A stretch of DNA of 64,000 bases from JBGAJN01 sp044224905 (GTDB taxonomy: Bacteria; Verrucomicrobiota; Verrucomicrobiia; Limisphaerales; JBGAJN01). This document shows positions 18,911 to 26,123 of the stretch, one piece after another. The stretch lies in NCBI GenBank assembly GCA_044224905.1, contig JBGAJN010000002.1, positions 1,550,001 to 1,614,000 of the forward strand, in the 5' to 3' direction. The notes beneath the pieces are model-generated. The model ran no database searches and was not told where the DNA came from. It saw nothing but the letters and a program-made list of their open reading frames with translations. Numbering within the stretch: the stretch's first letter is position 1; each line of letters begins with the position of its first letter. The position numbers and the translations under genes are program-made.

Positions 18911-19765
18911 ATGCCAGTTAAATCATTTAGGCCGCTGACGCCGTCGACGCGATATATCACGATCGCGGACTACAGCGATATCACGAAGCGCGAACCGGAA
19001 AAGTCCCTGATCTTCACCAAGAAGCGGACTGGCGGTCGCAATCACTTTGGTCGCGTCACCGCGCGCGGCATTGGTGGTGGTAACCGTGTCAAAATCCGCA
19101 CGGTCGACTGGAAGCGCCAGAAGCACGGCGTGGAAGCGACGGTGGTTTCGATCGAATACGATCCGAATCGCTCTGCTCGTCTCGCGTTGTTGGAATACAA
19201 GGACGGCGAAAAGACCTACATCATTGCTCCCGTTGGCCTCGCGGTTGGCGCGAAATTGGTGAGCGGTCCGGACGCAGCTCCTGAATTGGGGAACTGCATC
19301 CCGTTGAAGTCCGTTCCTGTTGGCCTCGCGATTCACAACATCGAACTTGTGCCCGGTAAGGGTGGTCAGATGGTGCGCTCTGCTGGTGGCGCTGCGACTT
19401 TGATGTCCCGCGACGAGGGATACGCTCAGCTCCGTTTGCCTTCTGGTGAAATCCGCAAGGTTCACGAAACCTGCTACGCGACGATTGGTCAGGTGGGTAA
19501 CCTTGAGCACGAAAATGTCATTCTCGGAAAAGCTGGTCGTTCCCGCCATCGCGGCATTCGCCCGATCACGCGCGGTATGGCTCGTAACCCGGTCGATCAC
19601 CCGAACGGTGGCGGTCAGGGTAAATCCAAGGGTGGTGGCGGTTGGCAGCAGTTGGTGTCGCCGTGGGGCGTTGCGGCCAAGGGTTATCGCACCCGTCACA
19701 AGAAGAAAATGTCGGGCCGTTTTATTGTTGTTCGCCGCGACGGCCGGCCGATGAAATTCAAATAA
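18911..19765 (+). CDS. rplB: 50S ribosomal protein L2
   Basis: 284 residues, slightly longer than E. coli L2 (273). Conserved segments include KKRTGGRNHFGRVTARGIGGG, ALLEYKDGEKTYIIAP and the C-terminal NPVDHPNGGGQG. L2 binds 23S rRNA domain IV and supports subunit joining. The second His of the usual VDHPHGGG motif is Asn here, while the first (functionally important) His is kept. It is the first gene of this operon: rpsJ, rplC, rplD and rplW, which normally precede it, are absent upstream. Confidence 0.98.
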   Translation: MPVKSFRPLTPSTRYITIADYSDITKREPEKSLIFTKKRTGGRNHFGRVTARGIGGGNRVKIRTVDWKRQKHGVEATVVSIEYDPNRSARLALLEYKDGEKTYIIAPVGLAVGAKLVSGPDAAPELGNCIPLKSVPVGLAIHNIELVPGKGGQMVRSAGGAATLMSRDEGYAQLRLPSGEIRKVHETCYATIGQVGNLEHENVILGKAGRSRHRGIRPITRGMARNPVDHPNGGGQGKSKGGGGWQQLVSPWGVAAKGYRTRHKKKMSGRFIVVRRDGRPMKFK

Positions 19766-19771
19766 TTTTTT

Positions 19772-20053
19772 ATGGGACGTTCGATTAAAAAAGGTCCGTT
19801 TGTTGACCAGCATTTGATGGACAAGGTTTTGAAGGCCAAGGAAGCGAAGTCCAAGGCGCCGATCAAAACTTGGTCACGTCGTTCGATGATCACGCCCGAC
19901 TTTGTCGGCCTGACTCTCAGCGTTCACAATGGCAAGGTGTTCAGCCCGGTGTTCGTCACGGAAAACATGGTTGGCCATCGTCTCGGCGAATTCTCGCTGA
20001 CCCGCACGTTCAAAAAGCACGGCGCGCACACGGCGAAGGCGGAAGCGAAATAG
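19772..20053 (+). CDS. rpsS: 30S ribosomal protein S19
   Basis: 93 residues: MGRSIKKGPFVDQHLMDKV, then IKTWSRRSMITPDFVGLTLSVHNGK, and LGEFSLTRTFKKHG, all family-typical. S19 contacts S13 and the A-site finger in the small-subunit head. It follows rplB by 6 bases and is preceded only by a T-rich leader (ATAATTTTTT), with no Shine-Dalgarno sequence, so translation may be coupled to rplB. Confidence 0.98.
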   Translation: MGRSIKKGPFVDQHLMDKVLKAKEAKSKAPIKTWSRRSMITPDFVGLTLSVHNGKVFSPVFVTENMVGHRLGEFSLTRTFKKHGAHTAKAEAK

Positions 20054-20058
20054 TTATT

Positions 20059-20391
20059 ATGGAAGTTCAAGCGATCACCAAAAACTTTGGCATGTCCGCG
20101 CAGAAGATGCGCGAAGTCGTGCGCCAGATTCAGGGACTCAACGCCCTGCACGCCCAGGCGATTCTCGCCCACGTGCCGCGCAAGTCTGCCCGCGTTGTGG
20201 CCAAGACTCTGAAGTCGGCCATTGCGAACGCCGAAAACAATCACGGCCTCAAGCCGGAATCCTTGCGCGTCAAGCTGGCGGTTGCCGGCGCGGCTCGCTC
20301 GATGAAGACCTTTATTCCCAAGGCGCGCGGATCGGCCGGTCCGATTATCCGTCGTCATTGCCACATTAAAATCGTTGTTTCTGACCAGTAA
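20059..20391 (+). CDS. rplV: 50S ribosomal protein L22
   Basis: 110 residues from the ATG at 20059, 5 bases after rpsS. MEVQAITKNFGMSAQKMREVV and NAENNHGLKPESLRV match L22; the extended beta hairpin that lines the exit tunnel lies near GAARSMKTFIPKARGSA. A longer in-frame reading begins inside rpsS but carries no L22 sequence before this ATG. Confidence 0.97.
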   Translation: MEVQAITKNFGMSAQKMREVVRQIQGLNALHAQAILAHVPRKSARVVAKTLKSAIANAENNHGLKPESLRVKLAVAGAARSMKTFIPKARGSAGPIIRRHCHIKIVVSDQ

Positions 20392-20393
20392 TT

Positions 20394-21086
20394 ATGGGCC
20401 AAAAGACAAATCCAATTGGGCTCCGTATCGCCGTCAATAAGGACTGGCGTTCGAAGTGGTATGCCGACAAAAAAGAATTCGGCAAACTCCTCTCCGAAGA
20501 CCGCAAGATCCGCGAGATTCTGAAGAAGAAGCTCGAATCGGCCGCTGTGCCGAAGATCCAGATTGAGCGCGCTGCCACCCGCTGCCGCATCACCATTTTC
20601 ACCGCGCGTCCGGGCGTGGTCATTGGCCGCAAAGGCGCCGAGATCGACAAGATCAAGGAAGAGCTCAGCAAGATGACCGGCAAGGAAATCTACGTCGACA
20701 TCCAGGAAATCAAGACTCCGGAACTCGACGCGCAGCTCGTCGCGGAAAACATCGCCCTCCAGTTGGAGCGCCGTATTTCGTTCCGCCGTGCGATGAAGAA
20801 AGCTTTGCAGACCGCCATGGACTTCGGTGCCGCTGGCATCAAGGTGCGTTGTGCAGGTCGTCTCGGTGGTGCTGAAATCGCCCGCGTGGAAATGTATCAC
20901 GAAGGCAGCGTCCCGCTTCACACCCTCCGCGCGAACATTGATTACGGTTTTGCGGAAGCCAACACCATGTATGGCAAGCTCGGCATCAAGTGCTGGATTT
21001 GCAAAGGTGAAAACAAGCCCGAACGTGGCGCGCCCGCCGCGACTCCGATCGCCCCGACCCCGGCCGCGGAACCGGCCCAAGCTTAA
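20394..21086 (+). CDS. rpsC: 30S ribosomal protein S3
   Basis: 230 residues. MGQKTNPIGLRIAVNKDW at the start and the KH domain (TARPGVVIGRKGAEIDKI) are diagnostic. S3 sits at the mRNA entry channel. The C-terminal domain ends in an Ala/Pro-rich tail of about 20 residues (APAATPIAPTPAAEPAQA) beyond the conserved WICKGE end, one of several disordered tails on ribosomal proteins in this operon. Confidence 0.98.
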   Translation: MGQKTNPIGLRIAVNKDWRSKWYADKKEFGKLLSEDRKIREILKKKLESAAVPKIQIERAATRCRITIFTARPGVVIGRKGAEIDKIKEELSKMTGKEIYVDIQEIKTPELDAQLVAENIALQLERRISFRRAMKKALQTAMDFGAAGIKVRCAGRLGGAEIARVEMYHEGSVPLHTLRANIDYGFAEANTMYGKLGIKCWICKGENKPERGAPAATPIAPTPAAEPAQA

Positions 21087-21105
21087 TTGACCGAGGAAGA
21101 GAATT

Positions 21106-21522
21106 ATGTTGCAACCCGCAAGAGTTAAGTATCGCAAGATGCACCGCGGCACCCGCGCGGGCCTTGCCAGCCGGAACAACACGGTCGCGTTTGGCGAATA
21201 CGGCTTGCAGTCGCTTGAGCGCTGCTGGCTGGACACCAAGCAGATCGAGGCGGCCCGTGTGGCTGTCAGCCGCTACATGAAGCGTCGCGGCAAGGTTTGG
21301 ATCCGCATTTTTCCGGACAAGTCCTTCACCAAGAAGCCGCTCGAAACCCGAATGGGTAAGGGCAAAGGTCCGCTCGAATCCTGGGTCTCCGTGATTCGTC
21401 CGGCCACCGTGCTGTTCGAAGTGGACGGCGTCCCGGAACCCATCGCTCGTGAATCGATGCGCCTCGCGGCGTCGAAGCTCCCGATCAAGACCAAATTTAT
21501 CTCCCGCCACAAGCACGCTTGA
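21106..21522 (+). CDS. rplP: 50S ribosomal protein L16
   Basis: 138 residues. MLQPARVKYRKMHRG, FGEYGLQSLE, RIFPDKSFTKKPLETRMGKGKG and LAASKLPIKTKFI are L16 hallmarks. L16 lies near the A site and 5S rRNA. It is one of the few genes in this operon with a clear Shine-Dalgarno sequence (GAGGAAG about 9 bases before the ATG). Confidence 0.98.
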   Translation: MLQPARVKYRKMHRGTRAGLASRNNTVAFGEYGLQSLERCWLDTKQIEAARVAVSRYMKRRGKVWIRIFPDKSFTKKPLETRMGKGKGPLESWVSVIRPATVLFEVDGVPEPIARESMRLAASKLPIKTKFISRHKHA

Positions 21523-21538
21523 ACGGGAAACTGAAGCC

Positions 21539-21733
21539 ATGAAGATGACCGAATTGAAAGATTTGACGGCGACGGAATTGGCGGCCAAGAGCCGTGATCT
21601 GCGCCAGGAAATGTTCAACCTGCGCCTCCAGCAGGCCAGCAGCCAGCTCGAGAAGCCGGCGCGTTTGCGCGATTTGCGTCGCGACATCGCCCGGATCGAG
21701 ACCCAGATTTCCGCCGTCCGTAACAAGAAGTAA
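21539..21733 (+). CDS. rpmC: 50S ribosomal protein L29
   Basis: 64 residues from the ATG at 21539 (MKMTELKDLTATELAAKSRDL), a two-helix protein with the usual EMFNLRLQQASSQLEKPARLRDLRRDIARI core (given in outline, residues about 24-53). L29 sits at the tunnel exit next to the trigger-factor site. The start is chosen by family length; the longer reading overlaps rplP and has no family sequence. Confidence 0.96.
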   Translation: MKMTELKDLTATELAAKSRDLRQEMFNLRLQQASSQLEKPARLRDLRRDIARIETQISAVRNKK

Positions 21734-21739
21734 TCGCTT

Positions 21740-22033
21740 ATGTCCGAGACTCAAAACCTCATTCGCTCTCATCGTAAGGAACGCACCGGCGAAGTCCTGT
21801 CCAGCAAGATGGCCAAGACGATCGTGGTCCGTGTCGAGCGCCGTTTTCAACACCCGACTTTCAAGAAGGTCGTGACCAGTTACAAGAAATTCTACGCCCA
21901 CGACGAGAAGAACGAGGCCAAGCCCGGCGATCGCGTGCGCATTGAAGAAACCCGCCCGATGTCCAAGACCAAGTCTTGGCGTTTGGTGGAAATCGTCGAA
22001 CGCGCTCCTGAGACCGCGGTCGTCAACGCTTAA
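21740..22033 (+). CDS. rpsQ: 30S ribosomal protein S17
   Basis: 97 residues, OB fold: GEVLSSKMAKTIVVRVERRF, YKKFYAHDEKNEAKPGDRVRIEETRPMSKTKSWRLVEI (outline, residues about 46-84). A primary 16S rRNA binder. It is 6 bases after rpmC and 6 bases before rplN. Confidence 0.97.
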   Translation: MSETQNLIRSHRKERTGEVLSSKMAKTIVVRVERRFQHPTFKKVVTSYKKFYAHDEKNEAKPGDRVRIEETRPMSKTKSWRLVEIVERAPETAVVNA

Positions 22034-22039
22034 AAAATT

Positions 22040-22405
22040 ATGCTGCAAGTCCGTTCCATTTTAGACGTGGCCGACAACACCGGCGCCAAACGCGCCGCCG
22101 CGATTGGTGTCATCGGCAAGAACCAGGAATATGCGGGCATTGGTGACGTCATCAAAGCCCACATCAAGGAAGCTGCTCCGGATGGCACTGTGAAAAAGGG
22201 CGACGTGGTTGACGCCGTGATCGTGCGCACCCGCAATGCGATCCGCCGCAACGACGGTTCCTATCTGCGCTTCGACTCGAACGCGATTGTCATCATCGAC
22301 AAGGAACAGAATCCGCGCGGAACGCGCATCTTCGGTCCGGTGGCCCGCGAGCTCCGCGACAAGAAGTTCATGAAGATCATTTCGCTCGCACCGGAGGTTG
22401 TCTGA
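22040..22405 (+). CDS. rplN: 50S ribosomal protein L14
   Basis: 121 residues, full length: MLQVRSILDVADNTGAKRAA, VVDAVIVRTRNAIRRNDGSY and GTRIFGPVARELRDKKFMKI match L14, which bridges to the small subunit and is a binding site for HPF-independent silencing factor RsfS. It has only an A-rich leader before the ATG. Confidence 0.98.
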   Translation: MLQVRSILDVADNTGAKRAAAIGVIGKNQEYAGIGDVIKAHIKEAAPDGTVKKGDVVDAVIVRTRNAIRRNDGSYLRFDSNAIVIIDKEQNPRGTRIFGPVARELRDKKFMKIISLAPEVV

Positions 22406-22406
22406 T

Positions 22407-22685
22407 ATGGCATCGAAATTTCATGTAAAAAAAGGTGATGACATCGTCGTCATCGCCGGCACCGAAAAAGGCAAGCGTGGCAAGATCATCGGCGTCGATA
22501 CCGGCAAGAGCCGCGTCATCGTCGAAGGTTTGAAGATGATCAAAAAGCACACGAAGAAGAGCCAGCAGAACCCGCAGGGCGCCATCATCGAGCGCGAAGG
22601 CACGCTCCACGTTTCCAACGTGATGAAGGCGGAAGACTTCGATGCTCGCGCAGCGAAGCGCGGCGTGAAACCGGCGGCGAGCTAG
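22407..22685 (+). CDS. rplX: 50S ribosomal protein L24
   Basis: 92 residues from the ATG at 22407 (MASKFHVKKGDDIVVIAGTE). The KOW motif GTEKGKRGKIIGVDTGKSRVIVEG (outline, residues about 18-41) and HTKKSQQNPQGAIIEREGTLHVSN match L24, an assembly initiator at the tunnel exit. A Shine-Dalgarno-like GGAGG lies 11 bases upstream inside the rplN end. A GTG three codons upstream is a less likely start. Confidence 0.96.
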   Translation: MASKFHVKKGDDIVVIAGTEKGKRGKIIGVDTGKSRVIVEGLKMIKKHTKKSQQNPQGAIIEREGTLHVSNVMKAEDFDARAAKRGVKPAAS

Positions 22686-22704
22686 GAATAATTTTGAGCA
22701 AACT

Positions 22705-22724
22705 GTTACGGCAAAATCCGTGAC
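22705..22724 (+). promoter_or_regulatory. RNA hairpin before rplE (copy 1 of a repeated element)
   Basis: GTTACGG pairs with CCGTGAC around a CAAAAT loop, ending 8 bases before the rplE ATG. The same loop and core, with a compensating base-pair change, recurs at 24505 before rplR. No T run follows, so it is not a terminator. It occupies the place where a Shine-Dalgarno sequence would be. Confidence 0.6.
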
Positions 22725-22732
22725 TCAAAAAA

Positions 22733-23275
22733 ATGCAATCGAGACTCTATAAAAAATACGTTGAATCTGTCAGGCCCGCTCTGATGGAGAAGAACAAGTA
22801 CGTGAACGTCCATCAGGTTCCCCGGATGGAAAAGATCGTCATTAACATGGGTGTCAGTGCCTCGCTCGAAAAGGGCGCGGTGGAAGATGCCGTGAAGGAA
22901 ATGACCCAGATCACCGGTCGCAAGCCGGTCATCAACAAGGCCCGCAAGAGCATCGCGAACTTCAAGTTGCGCGAAGGCATGCCGATCGGCTGTCACGTCA
23001 CGCTCCGCAAGGATGCGATGTATGAGTTCTTCGATCGCCTGGTGGCGGCCGCTCTCCCGCGTATTCGTGACTTCCGTGGCGTGTCGCCCCGCAAGTTCGA
23101 CGGTCGCGGCAACTACTCGATCGGCATTGCCGACCAGACCATTTTCCCGGAAATCGAACTGGAAAAAATCAAGCGCACCCAAGGCATGGATGTGACCATT
23201 GTGACGACAGCGCCGACAAACGAAGCGGCGTTGGAATTGTTGAAACTGATGGGCATGCCGTTCGCTGAGAAATAA
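22733..23275 (+). CDS. rplE: 50S ribosomal protein L5
   Basis: 180 residues: NVHQVPRMEKIVINMGVSAS near residue 23, ITGRKPVINKARKSIANFKLREGMPIG (outline, about 56-82), and FRGVSPRKFDGRGNYSIGIADQTIFPEI (outline, about 118-145). L5 binds 5S rRNA and contacts S13. The leader before it holds a hairpin and an A run (CAAAAAAATG) with no Shine-Dalgarno sequence. Confidence 0.98.
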   Translation: MQSRLYKKYVESVRPALMEKNKYVNVHQVPRMEKIVINMGVSASLEKGAVEDAVKEMTQITGRKPVINKARKSIANFKLREGMPIGCHVTLRKDAMYEFFDRLVAAALPRIRDFRGVSPRKFDGRGNYSIGIADQTIFPEIELEKIKRTQGMDVTIVTTAPTNEAALELLKLMGMPFAEK

Positions 23276-23279
23276 TTTT

Positions 23280-23549
23280 ATGGCTAAGACATCTTGGTTG
23301 GAACGTAACAAGAAGAAGGCCGATACGGTCAAGAAGTACGCCGCTCTTCGCGCGGAACTGAAGGCGAAGAAGGATTACGTGGGGCTCACCAAGCTCCCGA
23401 AGAATGCGAGCCCGACCCGCGTCGTGAATCGCTGCCAGTACTCGGGCCGTCGCCACGGTTACATGCGCAAGTTCGCTTGCTCACGGTTGACCTTCCGCGA
23501 AGCGGCGTTGAATGGACTGATCCCCGGTGTGACGAAAGCGAGCTGGTAA
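23280..23549 (+). CDS. rpsN: 30S ribosomal protein S14, zinc-independent long form
   Basis: 89 residues: MAKTSWLERNKKKADTV, PKNASPTRVVNRCQYSGR, HGYMRKFACSRLTFREAALNG. Only two cysteines are present and the CxxC pairs of the short zinc-binding S14 are missing, so this is the long C-minus form. It lies 4 bases after rplE and 4 bases before rpsH. Confidence 0.97.
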   Translation: MAKTSWLERNKKKADTVKKYAALRAELKAKKDYVGLTKLPKNASPTRVVNRCQYSGRRHGYMRKFACSRLTFREAALNGLIPGVTKASW

Positions 23550-23553
23550 GACT

Positions 23554-23940
23554 ATGAGCGATCCTATTTCAAACATGCTGACGCAGATTCGCAATGCGAA
23601 CATGGCGTTGCTTCCGACCATCGAATTGCCGCACTCCAAGATGAAGGAGAGCATTGCCCGCATCCTCCAAAAGGAAGGCTATATCTCCGACGTGGGCGTC
23701 GAAGGCAAAACCATCAAGAAGCTCAAGCTGAAACTCAAGTATCAGGGACGCAAAGGCGTCATCGAAGGCTTGCGCCGCGTGAGTTCGCCCGGTCTGCGCC
23801 GCTATGTCGGCTCGACCAAGATTCCGCGTGTCCTCAACGGCATGGGAACCTCCATTGTCTCCACCTCCCGCGGTCTGATGACCGGCGCCGAGGCACGCAA
23901 GCAGAACCTCGGTGGCGAGCTGCTTTGTTACATCTGGTAA
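23554..23940 (+). CDS. rpsH: 30S ribosomal protein S8
   Basis: 128 residues: MSDPISNMLTQIRNANMALL, SKMKESIARILQKEGYI, and the C-terminal GMGTSIVSTSRGLMTGAEAR-LGGELLCYIW, all S8 signatures. S8 is a central-domain assembly protein and in E. coli represses the spc operon by binding its mRNA at rplE; whether the hairpin before rplE here plays such a role is unknown. Confidence 0.98.
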   Translation: MSDPISNMLTQIRNANMALLPTIELPHSKMKESIARILQKEGYISDVGVEGKTIKKLKLKLKYQGRKGVIEGLRRVSSPGLRRYVGSTKIPRVLNGMGTSIVSTSRGLMTGAEARKQNLGGELLCYIW

Positions 23941-23957
23941 TTTAACCGCTAGAATTT

Positions 23958-24494
23958 ATGTCACGAATTGGAAGAATGCCCGTCGCGATCCCGGCCAAAG
24001 TCAAGGTCGAGGTCAAGGGCCAGAAAGTTTTTGTCGAAGGCCCGAAGGGCAAGCTCGACTTCGCCATGCCCAAGCGCACCGTCGCGAAGGTTGAGAATAA
24101 CCAGGTCGTGGTTACTCGCTCTGGCGAAGATGCCGAAGCGAAGGCGTTGCACGGCTTGAGCCGCGCGATCATCAACAACTTGATCAAAGGTGTGAGCGAT
24201 GGTTTCTCCAAGAAACTTGAGATCAACGGCGTCGGCTTCAAAGCCGCCGTGCAGGGCAAGGTAGTGAACCTCGTCCTTGGTTACTCGCACCCCATCAATT
24301 ATCCCATACCCGACCAGATCAAAGTGACGGTCGAAGAAAACACCAAGCTCACCATCGAAGGACCGAGCAAGGAAGTGGTTGGCCGTGTGGCCGCGGAAAT
24401 CCGCAGCTTCTATCCGCCGGAACCCTACAAGGGCAAGGGTGTCAAGTACAGCGACGAGAAGATCGTTCGCAAGGAAGGCAAGACCGTCCAATAA
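23958..24494 (+). CDS. rplF: 50S ribosomal protein L6
   Basis: 178 residues: MSRIGRMPVAIPAKVKVEVK, the INNLIKGVSDGFSKKLEINGVGFKA segment (outline, about 73-97) and the C-terminal PEPYKGKGVKYSDEKIVRKEGK. L6 lies near the factor-binding centre. The start has an A/T-rich leader with no Shine-Dalgarno sequence. Confidence 0.98.
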   Translation: MSRIGRMPVAIPAKVKVEVKGQKVFVEGPKGKLDFAMPKRTVAKVENNQVVVTRSGEDAEAKALHGLSRAIINNLIKGVSDGFSKKLEINGVGFKAAVQGKVVNLVLGYSHPINYPIPDQIKVTVEENTKLTIEGPSKEVVGRVAAEIRSFYPPEPYKGKGVKYSDEKIVRKEGKTVQ

Positions 24495-24504
24495 CGAATT
24501 AACT

Positions 24505-24526
24505 GGCTACGGCAAAATCCGTGGCC
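24505..24526 (+). promoter_or_regulatory. RNA hairpin before rplR (copy 2 of a repeated element)
   Basis: GGCTACGG pairs over 8 positions with CCGTGGCC around the same CAAAAT loop seen at 22705. It ends 12 bases before the rplR ATG. Both copies are preceded by AACTG. Relative to copy 1, one T-A pair is replaced by C-G, which keeps the stem. Confidence 0.6.
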
Positions 24527-24538
24527 GAATAAAAGAAC

Positions 24539-24904
24539 ATGAGAGTCCAACAAAAACAAAAGCTCGCGCAGCTTCGCCGCTGGCGGATCCGCAAGAAAGT
24601 TTCCGGCACCAAGCTCCGCCCCCGTATGGCGGTTTGCTTCACCGGCGAGCACATCTATGTGCAATTCATCGACGACGAAGCTGGCGTGACCCTCGCGTCC
24701 GCGTCGACCCGTCACAAGACCACGCCGGATCGCGAAAAGCTCGCGGCCAATGTTTCCAGCGCGGTTACGATCGGCAAGATCGCTGCGGAAGCGGCGAAGG
24801 GTAAAGGCATCGAAGCGGTGGTGTTTGACCGCAGCGGCGCCCGTTATCATGGCAAGGTGAAGGCGTTGGCGGATGCCGCGCGCGAAGCCGGTTTGAAATT
24901 TTAA
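24539..24904 (+). CDS. rplR: 50S ribosomal protein L18
   Basis: 121 residues: RRWRIRKKVSGTKLRPRMAV, FTGEHIYVQFIDDEAGVTLASAST and the C-terminal FDRSGARYHGKVKALADAAREAGLKF (outline, about 96-121). L18 mediates attachment of 5S rRNA. It is separated from rplF by a 44-base gap that contains the hairpin above. Confidence 0.98.
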   Translation: MRVQQKQKLAQLRRWRIRKKVSGTKLRPRMAVCFTGEHIYVQFIDDEAGVTLASASTRHKTTPDREKLAANVSSAVTIGKIAAEAAKGKGIEAVVFDRSGARYHGKVKALADAAREAGLKF

Positions 24905-24924
24905 GTTAACCAGGAGCAATTACT

Positions 24925-25629
24925 GTGGCAGACGAACAAAAACCAATCGAAGGTGCTGGTGCCGGCGGAACGACGAGTCCCGCTCCGGCCAGTTCCGGTC
25001 AGGGCAGTTATCAGAGTGATCGCGGACCCCGGAGTTTCGGTGGCGGCGGTTTTGGCGGTCGCGGCCCCGGCCGTGGTCCTCGCCGTAGCCGTCCGAGCAG
25101 CGATACGCCCGAGCTCGGCGCCGATGGCAAGCCCATTGATGAACTGACCGAGAAGGTCGTGTTCATCAATCGCTCCGCGAAAGTCGTGAAGGGCGGTCGC
25201 CGCTTTAGCTTTAGCGCGCTCGTGGTTACCGGTGACAAGCAAGGCCGCGTCGGTATCGGCCTCGGCAAGTCCACGGAAGTTTCTGACGCCATCCGCAAGG
25301 GAGGCGAAGATGCGAAGCACCGCATGCTCAAGGTTTCCCTGAAGGACACCACCATTCCGCACGAAGTCATCTCCGACTTCGGTGGCGCCCGCGTCTTGCT
25401 TCGTCCGGCCTCGCCGGGAACGGGCATTATCGCCGGCAAGACGGTTCGTGCCGTCGTGGAATCTGCAGGCATCAAGGACATCCTGAGCAAGTCGCTCGGT
25501 TCCAAGAATGCCGCCAACGTGGCGAAGGCTACGCTCAATGCACTGCTCCAACTCCGGTTGCGCGAGCAGATTTATCAATCCCGCGGTCTTAGTTTGAAGC
25601 CGAAGCAAGCGGCTCCAGTTTCTGCCTGA
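24925..25629 (+). CDS. rpsE: 30S ribosomal protein S5 with long N-terminal extension
   Basis: 234 residues from a GTG (AGGAG lies 10 bases upstream); E. coli S5 has 167. The conserved S5 body begins near residue 71 (LTEKVVFINRSAKVVKGGRR) and includes GGARVLLRPASPGTGIIAGK and the C-terminal domain. The first 70 residues are Gly/Ser/Pro/Arg-rich (for example GGGGFGGRGPGRGPRRSRPS) and probably disordered and RNA-binding. S5 is part of the mRNA entry site and affects decoding fidelity. Confidence 0.97.
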   Translation: MADEQKPIEGAGAGGTTSPAPASSGQGSYQSDRGPRSFGGGGFGGRGPGRGPRRSRPSSDTPELGADGKPIDELTEKVVFINRSAKVVKGGRRFSFSALVVTGDKQGRVGIGLGKSTEVSDAIRKGGEDAKHRMLKVSLKDTTIPHEVISDFGGARVLLRPASPGTGIIAGKTVRAVVESAGIKDILSKSLGSKNAANVAKATLNALLQLRLREQIYQSRGLSLKPKQAAPVSA

Positions 25630-25640
25630 TTTAAGAAGTT

Positions 25641-26105
25641 ATGCGTTTACATGATTTGAAGCCCCGTCCCGGCGCGAAGCATCGTCGGAAGCGTCTCGGC
25701 CAGGGTGAATCCAGCGGCCACGGAAAAACCAGCGGCCGCGGTGGCAAAGGCCAGACGGCGCGTTCTGGTAGCTCGATTCGTATCGGTTTCGAAGGCGGTC
25801 AGATGCCGCTCATCCGCCGTATCCCGAAGCGCGGATTCAACAACCGTCGCCATGGCACGGTGTATCTCGCGGTCAATTTGGAATCCTTGAACCAGTTCGA
25901 GGACGGCGCTCGTGTTGACGGAACAGCCCTGCGTGCAGTTGGTCTCGCGAATGGCGCGGGCGCGATTGCCGCGGTGAAGATTCTCGGCACTGGCGAACTG
26001 AAAAAGAAATTGACGGTGGTAGCACACGCGTTCAGCGCGACGGCAAAAGCAAAGATCGAGGGTTTGGGTGGCAAGTGCGAAGTGGTCGGCGCTGCCAAGG
26101 CTTAA
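25641..26105 (+). CDS. rplO: 50S ribosomal protein L15
   Basis: 154 residues: MRLHDLKPRPGAKHRRKRLG, GKTSGRGGKGQTARSG and GGQMPLIRRIPKRGFNN match L15. It comes 11 bases after rpsE, so rpmD (L30), which sits between them in many bacteria, is absent here. It is followed by secY. Confidence 0.98.
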   Translation: MRLHDLKPRPGAKHRRKRLGQGESSGHGKTSGRGGKGQTARSGSSIRIGFEGGQMPLIRRIPKRGFNNRRHGTVYLAVNLESLNQFEDGARVDGTALRAVGLANGAGAIAAVKILGTGELKKKLTVVAHAFSATAKAKIEGLGGKCEVVGAAKA

Positions 26106-26123
26106 GGGAACTCTTTCAGACGC

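Noticed and set aside
22705..22724. Transcription terminator before rplE
   Set aside because: The hairpin is followed by GACTCAAAAAAA on the coding strand, without a T run, and lies inside a continuous operon.
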